Shown here: positions 48,231 through 57,607 of the stretch, one piece after another
How positions within the stretch are numbered: position 1 is the first letter of the stretch
Layout: each line of letters starts with the position of its first letter
NCBI GenBank assembly: GCA_020161855.1
Contig: JAIUNJ010000010.1
Coordinates: 1 to 64,000, forward strand
Source of the DNA: Pseudomonadota bacterium
GTDB taxonomy: Bacteria; Pseudomonadota; Alphaproteobacteria; Rhizobiales; Aestuariivirgaceae
Length of the DNA: 64,000 nt
Direction: 5' to 3'
Notes under the pieces: generated by a model
Told to the model about the DNA's origin: nothing
Database searches by the model: none
What the model saw: the letters and a program-made list of their open reading frames with translations, nothing else
Program-made: the position numbers and the translations under genes

Positions 48231-49715
48231 ATGCGTTACAGCAGATTGCTCGCCACTGGCCTTTTCCTTATCTCGGCCAGCACCACGGCCCTCGCCGCCG
48301 CCACTGCCGATGAAGCCGCGCGCATCCGCACGGCCATTCAGGTCTATGCAGGTGCCGAGCCGGGCGTTGTCGACGTCAAGCCCTCGGGCGATGACTACAT
48401 CATCACGCTGGACCCAGCCCCTTACCTCGCAAAGGTGAAGGCGCCGAACTTCTCGGCCAAGATCGATGCCGTCGTGCTGACAGCGCGGCCCAAGGGCGAT
48501 GGCCAGTGGGACGTCTCACAGACCGGCCCCTATAATTTCAACGTCGCCTTCGACGGCCAGAACTCGATCGACGGCAAGATTGCCGCCAATGAGTGGAAGG
48601 GCGTTTTCGACGAGGGCGTGGCCAGTTTCCTCACCTCGGACTTCAGCCTGAAGAACATCGTCATCACGCAGATCCTCTCGGAAAGCGGGATGAAGACGAC
48701 GTCGGTCTCCACCATCGAAAGCTGGAGCGGAAGCTCCACCGGCAAGCCGCGCGCCGATGGCGCTATCGATGCAACGGGCACCAACACGCTCGGACCCACG
48801 ACTGTGGTGAGCACCATGGAGCCGCCGCCGGGCACCGCCCCGGGCAGCATGCCACCCTTGGACTACACGGCAACGGCTGCAGGCGGCGACACCACCTCGA
48901 CCGTGACCGGCTTCCGCTCCAAGGCGATCCTCGATCTCGTGGCCTGGTTCGTGGCCCGGCCTTCGCAGGAACTGATCGTGCGCGACCAGGCACAGCTGAA
49001 GGAAAAGATCGCCGCTGCCCTGCCGCTGTGGGAAGAGCTTGATTCCAACGGCGCCTACAAGACCGTGAACATCAAGACAGCCCTTGGCGATTTCAGCATG
49101 GCAACCGTCGGCGGCGGCGTGGCCATGAGCGGCGTGACGGAGGCCGGCAAGCTTCGCGAAGCCATCAACTTCAGCGGGCTGACCATTCCGCCGGGCCTGG
49201 TTCCGCCATGGTCCAGCGATCTCGTTCCGCACACCTTCAAGCTCGATTTCACCGTATCGGGCGTCAACATGAAGGCCCCGGTCGATGTCATGCTGGCTGA
49301 GGCAGATTTCGCCAAGGATCCGCCGCTCTCGCCGGAATCGCAGCTGAAGCTGCTGCCGGCCTTTGCCCCCAACGGCACCATGAACGTGAACTTCACGGGC
49401 GGAGAGATCACCTCTGCCACCAACAGCATCAGCTATGACGGCGATTTGCTGGTGAACTTCACGGGCATCCCTACGGGCAAGTTCAACATCCGTATGAAGG
49501 GCATGGAAGAGACGATCGCCAAGGTGCAGGTCGGCGCGACCGCTGCCGACCAGATGGCACAGCAGGCCATGGGAACCCTCGTGGCTGCCAAAGGCCTGGC
49601 CAAGACGGAGGCCGATGGTTCGTTGCTCTGGGTTGTGGAGATTCTGCCTGACAGCAAGATCCTGATCAACGGCGTTGACCCGATGTCCATGATGGGCGGT
49701 GCGCCGCAGCAATAA
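48231..49715 (+). CDS. Large exported protein, DUF2125-like
   Basis: A 494-residue protein with a signal peptide (RYSRLLATGLFLISASTTALA). The mature part is mostly beta, with repeated strand patterns (YIITLDPAPYLAKV, NFNVAFDGQNSIDGKI, FKLDFTVSGVNMKAPV). A Pro/Gly-rich linker near 195-215 has MEPPPGTAPGSMPP. It resembles DUF2125-type proteins of alphaproteobacteria, with low certainty. The role is unknown. A terminator lies after the stop. Confidence 0.7.
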   Translation: MRYSRLLATGLFLISASTTALAAATADEAARIRTAIQVYAGAEPGVVDVKPSGDDYIITLDPAPYLAKVKAPNFSAKIDAVVLTARPKGDGQWDVSQTGPYNFNVAFDGQNSIDGKIAANEWKGVFDEGVASFLTSDFSLKNIVITQILSESGMKTTSVSTIESWSGSSTGKPRADGAIDATGTNTLGPTTVVSTMEPPPGTAPGSMPPLDYTATAAGGDTTSTVTGFRSKAILDLVAWFVARPSQELIVRDQAQLKEKIAAALPLWEELDSNGAYKTVNIKTALGDFSMATVGGGVAMSGVTEAGKLREAINFSGLTIPPGLVPPWSSDLVPHTFKLDFTVSGVNMKAPVDVMLAEADFAKDPPLSPESQLKLLPAFAPNGTMNVNFTGGEITSATNSISYDGDLLVNFTGIPTGKFNIRMKGMEETIAKVQVGATAADQMAQQAMGTLVAAKGLAKTEADGSLLWVVEILPDSKILINGVDPMSMMGGAPQQ

Positions 49716-49746
49716 GCGGCGGCCTATCAGTTCGACTGATCAAGGA

Positions 49747-49776
49747 CCGGCAGGATATCTCCTGCCGGTTTTTCTT
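49747..49776. terminator. Bidirectional intrinsic terminator
   Basis: CCGGCAGGA-TATC-TCCTGCCGG is followed by TTTTTCTTT on the + strand, and it sits between the convergent gene ending at 49715 and serA ending at 49782. On the - strand it has few T residues, so it mainly serves the + gene. Confidence 0.85.
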
Positions 49777-49781
49777 TGAGT

Positions 49782-51368
49782 TCAGAAGGCCAGCGTCTTG
49801 GCCTGCTTGACCTGCGGCAAGGTCTCGACGGCGGCAAGCACCTCCGGCGGGACACCACCATCGACCTCGACGAGGCAGATGGCATCGGCGCCCTCGGTCT
49901 GGCGGCCCAGATGGAAGCTGGCGATGTTGACACCGGCGTTGCCGAGCAGCGAACCCACCGCACCGATGAAGCCTGGCTTGTCCATGTTGGTGACGTAGAG
50001 CATGTGCGGGCCGAAATCGGATTCGAGCTCGATGCCCTTGATCTGGATGATGCGCGGCTTGCCATCCGAGAACACCGTGCCGGCCACGGACCGCTCGTAT
50101 TTGTCGGTCTTCACCGCAAGACGAATATAGGTTTCATAAGCGCCGCGGCGCGTCTGCTTGACCTCGTCGACCTTGATGCCGCGCTCACGCGCAGCCAGCG
50201 GTGCTGACACCATGTTCACGGCACCGATCTGCGGGGCAAGGATGCCTGCCAGCGCTGCCGAGGTGAGCGCCCGCGTGTTCATCTCGCCCACATCGCCCGC
50301 ATACTCAATGACAATGCCGGTGATGGCATCCTCAGTGAGCTGCCCGGCAAAGGAGCCAAGCTTGTTGGCCAGCGCCACGAAAGGCTTGAGGCGCGGGGCC
50401 TCATCGGCCGAGATCGAGGGCATGTTGAGGGCGTTGGTGACGGCACCGGAAATCAGGAAATCCGCCATCTGCTCCGCTACCTGCAGAGCCACGTTTTCCT
50501 GCGCTTCGTTGGTGGAAGCGCCGAGATGTGGGGTGGCCACGACATTCTCGAGATTGAAGAGCTTGTGGTTGGTCGCGGGCTCCGTCTCGAACACATCGAG
50601 TGCTGCACCGGCGACATGCCTGGCGACAAGCGCATCATAGAGTGCTTCTTCATCGACAAGACCGCCACGGGCGCAGTTGATGATGCGCACGCCCTTGCGG
50701 CACTTGGCCAGGGCCTCGCGGCTGACGATATTGCGGGTCCTGTCGGTCAGCGGTGTGTGCAGTGTGATGAAATCGGCGCGCTTGAAGATCTCATCAAGCT
50801 CCACCTTCTCCACGCCCAGTTCGACCGCGCGCTCCGGCGAGAGGAAGGGATCGAAAGCGATCACCTTCATCTTGAGGCCCAGGGCACGGTCAGCAACGAT
50901 GGAGCCGATGTTGCCGCAGCCGATGACACCGAGCGTCTTGTTGAAAAGCTCGACACCCATGAAGCGGTTCTTCTCCCACTTGCCGGCGTGGGTCGAGGCA
51001 TTGGCCTCCGGAATCTGCCGGGCCAGCGCCATCATCATCGAGATCGCATGCTCGGCCGTGGTGATGGCATTGCCGAAGGGTGTGTTCATCACGACGATGC
51101 CGCGCTGGCTGGCCGCCGGAATATCGACATTGTCGACACCGATTCCGGCGCGGCCAATGACCTTCAGGCGGCTGGCGGCAGCGATCACCTTCGGCGTCAC
51201 CTTGGTGGCGGAGCGGATGGCAAGGCCATCATAGTTCGGGATCGCTTCAAGCAGCGCATCCTTGTCCTTGCCGAGGTCCGGCTTGTAGTCGACCTCGATG
51301 CCGCGATCCTGAAAGATCTTGACGGCGGCTTCAGAAAGCTTGTCGGAAACGAGTACGCGGGGAGCCAT
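49782..51368 (-). CDS. serA: D-3-phosphoglycerate dehydrogenase
   Basis: A 528-residue long-form SerA, first enzyme of serine synthesis. It has NAD fold IGCGNIGSIVADRALGL (near 146), the catalytic Arg/Glu/His set in RIINCARGGLVDEEAL, FETEPATNHKL and VATPHLGAS, then an allosteric substrate-binding region and a C-terminal ACT domain (LYVTNMDKPGFIGAVGSLLG) for serine feedback. It lies 36 bases after serC in the same operon. Confidence 0.97.
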   Translation of the reverse strand: MAPRVLVSDKLSEAAVKIFQDRGIEVDYKPDLGKDKDALLEAIPNYDGLAIRSATKVTPKVIAAASRLKVIGRAGIGVDNVDIPAASQRGIVVMNTPFGNAITTAEHAISMMMALARQIPEANASTHAGKWEKNRFMGVELFNKTLGVIGCGNIGSIVADRALGLKMKVIAFDPFLSPERAVELGVEKVELDEIFKRADFITLHTPLTDRTRNIVSREALAKCRKGVRIINCARGGLVDEEALYDALVARHVAGAALDVFETEPATNHKLFNLENVVATPHLGASTNEAQENVALQVAEQMADFLISGAVTNALNMPSISADEAPRLKPFVALANKLGSFAGQLTEDAITGIVIEYAGDVGEMNTRALTSAALAGILAPQIGAVNMVSAPLAARERGIKVDEVKQTRRGAYETYIRLAVKTDKYERSVAGTVFSDGKPRIIQIKGIELESDFGPHMLYVTNMDKPGFIGAVGSLLGNAGVNIASFHLGRQTEGADAICLVEVDGGVPPEVLAAVETLPQVKQAKTLAF

Positions 51369-51404
51369 GCTGGTTCTCCAGATTGAATGAGGGAAAGCTG
51401 AAAT

Positions 51405-52532
51405 TCAGGCGGCAGTGGCGCTGGCATAGGCCCAGTCGAGCCAGGGCAGCAGCGCTTCGAGATCGGCCGTTTCGACAGTGGCGCCACACCAGATGCGCAG
51501 CCCCGGCGGCGCATCGCGATAGCCACCGATGTCGAAGGCCGCGCCTTCGGCCTCAAGAAGCTTAGCGATCTTCTTCGGCACCTCCTCGCTGCCATCGAGC
51601 GAGAAACACACCGACGTGTTGGACCGCGTCTCCGGCAGCCTGGCGAGATGATGGGCAAAGCCACGCGCCGCAATCCAGCGGTCGATGACGGCGGCATTGG
51701 CGTCCGCCCGCGCCCTGAGCGCCCTGAGGCCGCCGAGCGACTGGGCCCATTCGAGCGCCACGACATAGTCCTCGACGCAAAGCATCGAGGGTGTGTTGAT
51801 CGTCTCGCCTTCGAAAATCCCGGCAATGAGCTTGCCGCCCGAGGTCATGCGGAAGATCTTGGGCATGGGCCACGGCGGCGTGTAGCTTTCCAAACGCGCC
51901 ACGGCGCGGGGCGACAACACGATGACACCATGTGCGCCCTCCCCGCCCAGCACCTTCTGCCAGGAGAAGGTGACGACATCGAGCTTGGCAAAATCGAGCG
52001 CCTGGGCGAAGGCCGCCGAGGTGGCATCGCAGATGGTGAGGCCTTCGCGGTCCGCCGGAATCCAGTTTCCGTCCGGCACACGCACGCCAGAGGTCGTTCC
52101 ATTCCAGGTGAAAACAACATCACGGCTGAAATCGACCTTCGACAGATCCGGCAACTCGCCATAGGGCGCGGTAAGCTTCCGGACATCAGGCAGCTTGAGC
52201 TGCTTGACGATGTCGGAGACCCAGCCTTCGCCGAAGCTTTCCCAGGCGAGCACATCCACACCGCGCGCGCCGAGCAGCGACCAGAGGGCCATTTCGACAG
52301 CACCCGTATCCGAGGCCGGCACGATGCCGATGCGATAATCCGCAGGCACTTCCAGCACCGCGCGCGTCAGTTCGATCGCACGTTTCAGGCGCTTCTTGCC
52401 TTCGCCGGAACGATGCGAACGGCCTGTCAGGGCATTGTTGAGGTGGGAGGGGGTCCAGCCCGGCAGCTTCGCGCAGGGGCCAGAAGAAAATTGTGCGTTA
52501 GCCGGGCGCACCGCCGGTTTCTGTATCGTCAT
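51405..52532 (-). CDS. serC: Phosphoserine aminotransferase
   Basis: A 375-residue PLP aminotransferase of the alphaproteobacterial SerC type. It has [15 protein letters not shown] at the start, [18 protein letters not shown], and the PLP-Lys in [14 protein letters not shown] (near 195). It makes phosphoserine from 3-phosphohydroxypyruvate, the product of the downstream serA. A structured leader precedes it. Confidence 0.96.
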   Translation of the reverse strand: MTIQKPAVRPANAQFSSGPCAKLPGWTPSHLNNALTGRSHRSGEGKKRLKRAIELTRAVLEVPADYRIGIVPASDTGAVEMALWSLLGARGVDVLAWESFGEGWVSDIVKQLKLPDVRKLTAPYGELPDLSKVDFSRDVVFTWNGTTSGVRVPDGNWIPADREGLTICDATSAAFAQALDFAKLDVVTFSWQKVLGGEGAHGVIVLSPRAVARLESYTPPWPMPKIFRMTSGGKLIAGIFEGETINTPSMLCVEDYVVALEWAQSLGGLRALRARADANAAVIDRWIAARGFAHHLARLPETRSNTSVCFSLDGSEEVPKKIAKLLEAEGAAFDIGGYRDAPPGLRIWCGATVETADLEALLPWLDWAYASATAA

Positions 52533-52570
52533 GTTGCTCCATCCTTACAGATGGACCGACCCTCGGTGGG
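52533..52570 (-). promoter_or_regulatory. serC leader RNA (serC-motif-like)
   Basis: Two adjacent perfect hairpins lie between the promoter side and the serC ATG. ACCGA-GGG-TCGGT (52555-52567) is followed by CCATC-TGTAAG-GATGG (52539-52554). The SD (AAGGATGG) is inside the second hairpin, so folding would limit translation. This matches the published description of the alphaproteobacterial serC motif, although the ligand or factor is unknown. Confidence 0.6.
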
Positions 52571-52621
52571 GAGGGCTAGCCCGGCGACGCAGATGCCTCA
52601 GAACGCGCCGCAAGGCAAGGG

Positions 52622-53554
52622 CTATTCGGAGCGGCGCTTCCTGAAAGCGGCCAATTGCATCAATTGCCGGTCACGCCAGCGATGCCGCTCAGCAAGCTTT
52701 TCTGCAGGCAGCAGCGCCCGGCGCTCGGCTTCGGCGCGGTCCAGTGTCGCGCCCCGCCAGTCGGCCCGGTGCATGGCGCCATCCCTGATCTTGATGAAGC
52801 CGCCGTCGTAGCGTTGCACATAATCGCGGATGCCGCCGGGGGCATTGAGGTCGATGGTTTCAAACGGACCCATGAAGGACCAGCGCATCGCAAGGCCGTC
52901 CTTGAGACCCACATCGATGTCTTCGGCACTCACATAGCCACCCTCTAGCAGCCGGAAGCATTCTTCCAGCAGGGCGCCCTGCAGGCGGTTCATCAGAAAG
53001 CCGTCGATCTCCTTCATCATGACGATCGGCTTCTGACCGATCGCCAACTGGATCGTCCGTGTACGGTCTATCGTCTCCTGCGATGTCCATGGCGCCGGCA
53101 CCACTTCCACCGCCGGGATAAGATGCGGCGGATTGAGCGGATGAACGACAATCGCCTGCGCCTTGTGGGCGAGATGGCCGGTGAAGAGCGACGGCAGGAT
53201 GATCGAGGTTGAACTGGCAAGCACGGTCTTGCCGCTCACATGCCTGTCGATCTCAGCAAAAAGCGCGGCTTTGAGATCGACTTTCTCTGGCGCACATTCC
53301 TGAAGGTAATCTACGTCCCTGACGGCATCGCCCAGTGACGGCGCGAGCGCGATGCGGCCTGTGATGTCATCCGCAGACTGTCCGCCGAGCAGATCGAGCT
53401 CCGCCAGATCGGCCAGCATGCGGGGTATCTCGGCTATCGATTTCTCCGCCGCGCCAGCAACGGGATCAAACAGCCGGACCGAAGCTCCACCGCGGGCAAA
53501 GGCCACCGACCAGGCCCGGCCGATCAACCCTGCCCCGATAATGGCGATGTCCAT
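52622..53554 (-). CDS. 3-hydroxyacyl-CoA dehydrogenase family oxidoreductase
   Basis: A 310-residue NAD enzyme of the 3HCDH/lambda-crystallin group. It has the N-terminal nucleotide motif IAIIGAGLIGRAWSVAFA, catalytic Ser in LASSTSIILPS, catalytic His in VVHPLNPPHLIPAVEVV, and a late Asn in FLMNRLQGALLEE. Such proteins include L-gulonate dehydrogenases and related hydroxyacid dehydrogenases. The start at 53554 (MDIAIIGAG) is at the expected place before the fold. The substrate is unknown. Confidence 0.86.
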   Translation of the reverse strand: MDIAIIGAGLIGRAWSVAFARGGASVRLFDPVAGAAEKSIAEIPRMLADLAELDLLGGQSADDITGRIALAPSLGDAVRDVDYLQECAPEKVDLKAALFAEIDRHVSGKTVLASSTSIILPSLFTGHLAHKAQAIVVHPLNPPHLIPAVEVVPAPWTSQETIDRTRTIQLAIGQKPIVMMKEIDGFLMNRLQGALLEECFRLLEGGYVSAEDIDVGLKDGLAMRWSFMGPFETIDLNAPGGIRDYVQRYDGGFIKIRDGAMHRADWRGATLDRAEAERRALLPAEKLAERHRWRDRQLMQLAAFRKRRSE

Positions 53555-53575
53555 AGTCAAACTCCTTCCGAGCAC

Positions 53576-55513
53576 CTATTGATTTGCGGCAGCATTATTG
53601 ATGCCCTTAGAAAGGCGCATGAACAACTGCGAGACTATGAGGTTGGCCGCATCCTTTGTGATATGACCATAATCCTCGGCCATCAAGGAAGTTCTCCCGA
53701 GATAGTCTGTCACAGCAAGGCACTCATCCTCCTCGCACAAGAACTCGATAGGCGAAAAGAACTCTACGTTGTTCGCCCTTGACTGCACGACAAGGCGAGC
53801 ATCCAGGTCGACCAGCTCTGAAAAATCAGTGCCCGTCAATCTTACTCCTGCGGCGATAGGCTTGCCCGACATCCACAGCGTCGTAGCCAGATCCGGCTTC
53901 CATTGTGGTAGATTGCCCACAACGACAATTCTTGTTGCAGGAGAAACACGGCGGACTGCGTCAACAGTATTGCCAATCTTCTCTACACTATCAGGGTTCA
54001 GAAGCCAGTTGGCCGTCAGAACCAAAAGATCGGGTCTTTGTGAAGCTACTTTCTTGATGATGAAATTATTGTTCCGCTGGCAATGCCGGCGCCATGGCAC
54101 TGCAAAATCAAGCACCGGAGGACATCCGCTCGAGGTAAACTGAGCAATCTCCCCTTTGAGATCGCGCAGCCCGACAGCCATGGCTGACGCAAAACTGTCA
54201 CCCCAAATCATGACACCTGTCCGGCCAGAGCTGGGCACGCAGGCACTGGTGAATTTCGCCGCTGTTTCGTTGAAGTCAGCGAAGCAGCTGCGTCTGGCCT
54301 GAAAGTTCGAATCTAGGGCACGTTGCTTGCGGTAGCTCTCGCCGGCAAGGCCCAGTATCTCAAGTTGACCGGCCGGTACTCGGGCTATGTAGCCGCTCGT
54401 CGCTATGCCACCAGCAGAAAAAAGCAGAGACGGGAGCAATAACACCACCAGTGAAGCCGCAAACAAAGTGCGCATCTGCGGCAGTTTGAGCGGAACAGCC
54501 CGGACGGGATTCTCGACAAGCCTCCAGCTCAGGAGGGACAGGAGAAAGCACAGAGCCAACAAGCAAACCATCACTTGCCAGGATGGCTCACCCAACAGCC
54601 GGATGCGCGCAAAAGCAAAGACCGGCTGATGCCAAAGGTAGAGACTGTAGCTCAGTCCACCAATCAAAACCAACGGCGGCAGAGAAAGCACATAGCCGGT
54701 CACGGATGAACGGGAAGAAAACGCCAGAACAAGGCAAGTGCCAGCAACTGGCAAAAGACCCCAAAGTGAAGGAAAGGGAGTAGCGGCTCCAAACAGCGAA
54801 ATGGATGCGAGAATAGCCACCAGTCCCAAGAACGCCAGCAGATCGTTTAAGTAGCGTGATCGCGACGTCGCCACAAAGGTAGCCAAGCCACCGGCCAGAA
54901 GCTCCCAGGCGCGCGATGGCAACAGGTAAAAATTTGCATCAGGAGCATAGCGCCAAGCCCACTCGCTAAAGCCGAGACTCATCAGCAGAGCAACTACGAT
55001 TCCCACGGCAAATACCCTGCTTCCAAAGCGCAGGAGGCCTAGAGCAAATAGCGGGTACAGCGCGTAGTATTGTTCTTCGACAGCCAGGCTCCAGGTGTGC
55101 AAGAGCGGCTTCACCTCCCCCGCAGTGGCGAAATAGTCTGTCCCTTGCCAGAAGAAAAAGTTCGATACGAAGAAAATGGTCGCGACAACACTTTCCGAGA
55201 AGCCCTCTAGCTCCGTGGGCAGCATCCACAGCCAAGCAAACGGCAGGCACGCCAGCAGCACAACACCGAGCGCAGGAAGGATGCGCTTTGCGCGACGTTC
55301 GTAGAAGCTGCCAACAGAGAATGTCCCGGCGGCAACTTCGCGGCGGATAATCGCCGTAATGAGAAACCCGCTGATGACAAAGAAGACATCAACGCCGAGA
55401 AATCCGCCATCAATATAGGGCACACCTGCATGAAAGAGGACAACAGCCAGCACCGCGATAGCGCGCAACCCATCTATCTCGGGCCTATAGAGACTGTCCG
55501 ACTTCTCGCCCAT
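53576..55513 (-). CDS. Acyltransferase-3 with SGNH domain (OafA/YrhL type)
   Basis: A 645-residue fusion. The N-terminal about 370 residues form a ten-helix acyltransferase-3 domain starting YRPEIDGLRAIAVLAVVLFH, with FLGVDVFFVISGFLIT and HTWSLAVEEQYY. The C-terminal part is a periplasmic SGNH domain (GVMIWGDSFASAMAVGL; late EDYGHITKDAANL with the catalytic His). It O-acetylates a surface polysaccharide or LPS. The start at 55513 is inferred. Composition is more AT-rich than flanking genes, like the 32.8-35.4 kb pair, which suggests acquisition. Confidence 0.92.
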   Translation of the reverse strand: MGEKSDSLYRPEIDGLRAIAVLAVVLFHAGVPYIDGGFLGVDVFFVISGFLITAIIRREVAAGTFSVGSFYERRAKRILPALGVVLLACLPFAWLWMLPTELEGFSESVVATIFFVSNFFFWQGTDYFATAGEVKPLLHTWSLAVEEQYYALYPLFALGLLRFGSRVFAVGIVVALLMSLGFSEWAWRYAPDANFYLLPSRAWELLAGGLATFVATSRSRYLNDLLAFLGLVAILASISLFGAATPFPSLWGLLPVAGTCLVLAFSSRSSVTGYVLSLPPLVLIGGLSYSLYLWHQPVFAFARIRLLGEPSWQVMVCLLALCFLLSLLSWRLVENPVRAVPLKLPQMRTLFAASLVVLLLPSLLFSAGGIATSGYIARVPAGQLEILGLAGESYRKQRALDSNFQARRSCFADFNETAAKFTSACVPSSGRTGVMIWGDSFASAMAVGLRDLKGEIAQFTSSGCPPVLDFAVPWRRHCQRNNNFIIKKVASQRPDLLVLTANWLLNPDSVEKIGNTVDAVRRVSPATRIVVVGNLPQWKPDLATTLWMSGKPIAAGVRLTGTDFSELVDLDARLVVQSRANNVEFFSPIEFLCEEDECLAVTDYLGRTSLMAEDYGHITKDAANLIVSQLFMRLSKGINNAAANQ

Positions 55514-55626
55514 GCCCCAACACCGCCAAGGCACTGCCCCAGCTCGACTTTGGCAGAGCCGTTATACCCAAAGACTAACTCAGACCGGCATCAGACTCTT
55601 GTCAACACAGAGAACGGTTGCGACGG

Positions 55627-57468
55627 CTACACACCCACCCGCTGCTTCGAGCGGACGTCAGCCTGGTATTTGGCGCTGTCGTTCACTTCCTTGCGCTTCG
55701 ACACCTGCGGCACGCCCACATCCCACAGCGCATCGCCCGGCGTCCAGGTATAGGCGTCAGAAACAATCGAAATCACAGTGGTGCGGTCGTTGGACTTGGC
55801 CCAGCTGATCGCCTCATGCAGTTCGGCAAGGCTTTCAACCTTGCGGGCCTTGGCGCCCATGGATTCCGCATGCTTCACAAAATCGACGCTGAATGGTTCC
55901 TTGACGTTGCAATCCTTGATCAGGTTGTTGAAGGACGGCGTGCCCTTGAAGTTCTGCAACCGGTTGATGACGGCATAGCCACCGTTGTCGCAAAGAATGA
56001 CGATGATCTTGTGCCCGGTGAGCACGGTTGAATAGATGTCCGAGTTCATCATCATGTAGGAGCCGTCGCCCACCATGGCGATGACATCGCGCGTGGGATC
56101 GGCCATCGCCGCACCCCAGGCACCCGAAATCTCATAGCCCATGCAGGAGAAGCCAAACTCCAGATCATAGGAGTTGGTGGTCTTGCAGCGCCAGTTCTTC
56201 ATGGTTTCGCCGGGCAGGCCGCCCGCTGCGGTGAGCATGTAGTCACGCGGCGCAACAGCCTTGTTCACCACGCCAACCACCTGTGCGTAGGTGGGCACTG
56301 GCTGGTTGGTGGGCTGCTGATAGCCATCAAGCGCCTTGTCCCACTCGGCCATGAGGTCGCGTGACTTCTTGGTCCAGGCGGCATCGGCCTTCCAGCCCTT
56401 GAGGGCGGCGGCAAGTTCCTCGACCGACTCCCTGGCATCGCCCACGACGGCCAGGGCGCGATGCTTGGTAGCATCCCAGCGCGCCGCATTGAGCGAGATG
56501 AACTTGGCCTTGTGATCAAAGACCGTCCAAGAACCGGTGGTGAAATCCATGAGGCGCGTGCCGATGGCAACAATCACGTCGGCTTCGGCAGCAAGAGCAT
56601 TGGCGGAGGTGGAGCCGACGATGCCCAGGGGGCCTGCATAGGCCGGGTGATCATGCGGCACGGTGCTCTTGCCGGCGATGGTCTCGGTGATCGGCACGCC
56701 ATACTCAATGGCGAACTGGGCAATCGCCTCCTCGGCGCCCGAGTAGCGCGCCCCGCCACCAGCGATGATGAGGGGCTTCTTGGATTTCTTCAGCAGAGCG
56801 ATAGCCTCTGCCACGCGCTTGCGGTCAGGCCGCGCCCGCGGAATTTCGTGGACGGTTTTGGCGAAGAAGGCGAGCGGATAGTCGCAGGCGATTTCCTGCA
56901 CATCCTGCGGCAAGCCGATGAAGGCCGGGCCGCAATCGGCCGGATCGAGCATGGTCGCAACAGCCTGCGGCAGCGAAGACATGATCTGCTCGGGATGGAT
57001 GATACGGTCCCAATAGCGCGTCACGGCCTTGTAGGCGTCGTTCACGGTGATGGCCGGATTGTTGAAATGCTCGGTCTGCTGCATCACAGGATCAGGCCTG
57101 CGGTTGATGAAGGTATCCCCCGCAAGGAAGAGGATGGGCAGACGGTTGGTATGGGCCACACCGGCGGCCGTCACCATGTTGGTGGCGCCCGGGCCGATGG
57201 AAGAGGTGGCAACCATGATTTGGCGGCGGCGCTTGGCCTTGGCAAAACCGATGGCGGCGAGCGCCATGGATTGCTCATTCTGGCCGCGCCAGGTCGGCAT
57301 GATGTCCTTCACTTCTTCCAGGGCTTCCGACAGGCAGGTGACATTGCCATGGCCGAAAATGGCAAAAACGCCCGGAAACAAAGGAACTTCCTCACCGTCA
57401 ACGATGGTGAACTGGTTGATGAGATAGCGCACAAGCGCCTGCGCCATGGTGAGGCGGACGGTCGACAT
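55627..57468 (-). CDS. iolD: 3D-(3,5/4)-trihydroxycyclohexane-1,2-dione hydrolase
   Basis: A 613-residue ThDP enzyme of myo-inositol breakdown. It has the ThDP Glu in PTWRGQNEQSMALAAIG, a central FAD/ThDP-fold domain, and the cofactor motif GDGSYMMMNSDIYSTVLTGH with catalytic-site Asn in ILCDNGGYAVI. The full pattern (VPLFPGVFAIFGHGNVT) is IolD-specific. The start at 57468 has GGGAGGAA. No other iol gene is in the window, so the inositol pathway genes must be elsewhere. Confidence 0.93.
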   Translation of the reverse strand: MSTVRLTMAQALVRYLINQFTIVDGEEVPLFPGVFAIFGHGNVTCLSEALEEVKDIMPTWRGQNEQSMALAAIGFAKAKRRRQIMVATSSIGPGATNMVTAAGVAHTNRLPILFLAGDTFINRRPDPVMQQTEHFNNPAITVNDAYKAVTRYWDRIIHPEQIMSSLPQAVATMLDPADCGPAFIGLPQDVQEIACDYPLAFFAKTVHEIPRARPDRKRVAEAIALLKKSKKPLIIAGGGARYSGAEEAIAQFAIEYGVPITETIAGKSTVPHDHPAYAGPLGIVGSTSANALAAEADVIVAIGTRLMDFTTGSWTVFDHKAKFISLNAARWDATKHRALAVVGDARESVEELAAALKGWKADAAWTKKSRDLMAEWDKALDGYQQPTNQPVPTYAQVVGVVNKAVAPRDYMLTAAGGLPGETMKNWRCKTTNSYDLEFGFSCMGYEISGAWGAAMADPTRDVIAMVGDGSYMMMNSDIYSTVLTGHKIIVILCDNGGYAVINRLQNFKGTPSFNNLIKDCNVKEPFSVDFVKHAESMGAKARKVESLAELHEAISWAKSNDRTTVISIVSDAYTWTPGDALWDVGVPQVSKRKEVNDSAKYQADVRSKQRVGV

Positions 57469-57607
57469 GAAATTCCTCCCTATTCGTGCGGCGCACACTA
57501 TTGCGATCAGGCCATGCCTTCAAGCAGTCCCGTGCAGGCGGGCCTGCAATTCCTTCATGTGCGCTACCCAGAAAGGATGCTAAGCGGCGGCCCAAACGGA
57601 GTGAGCC

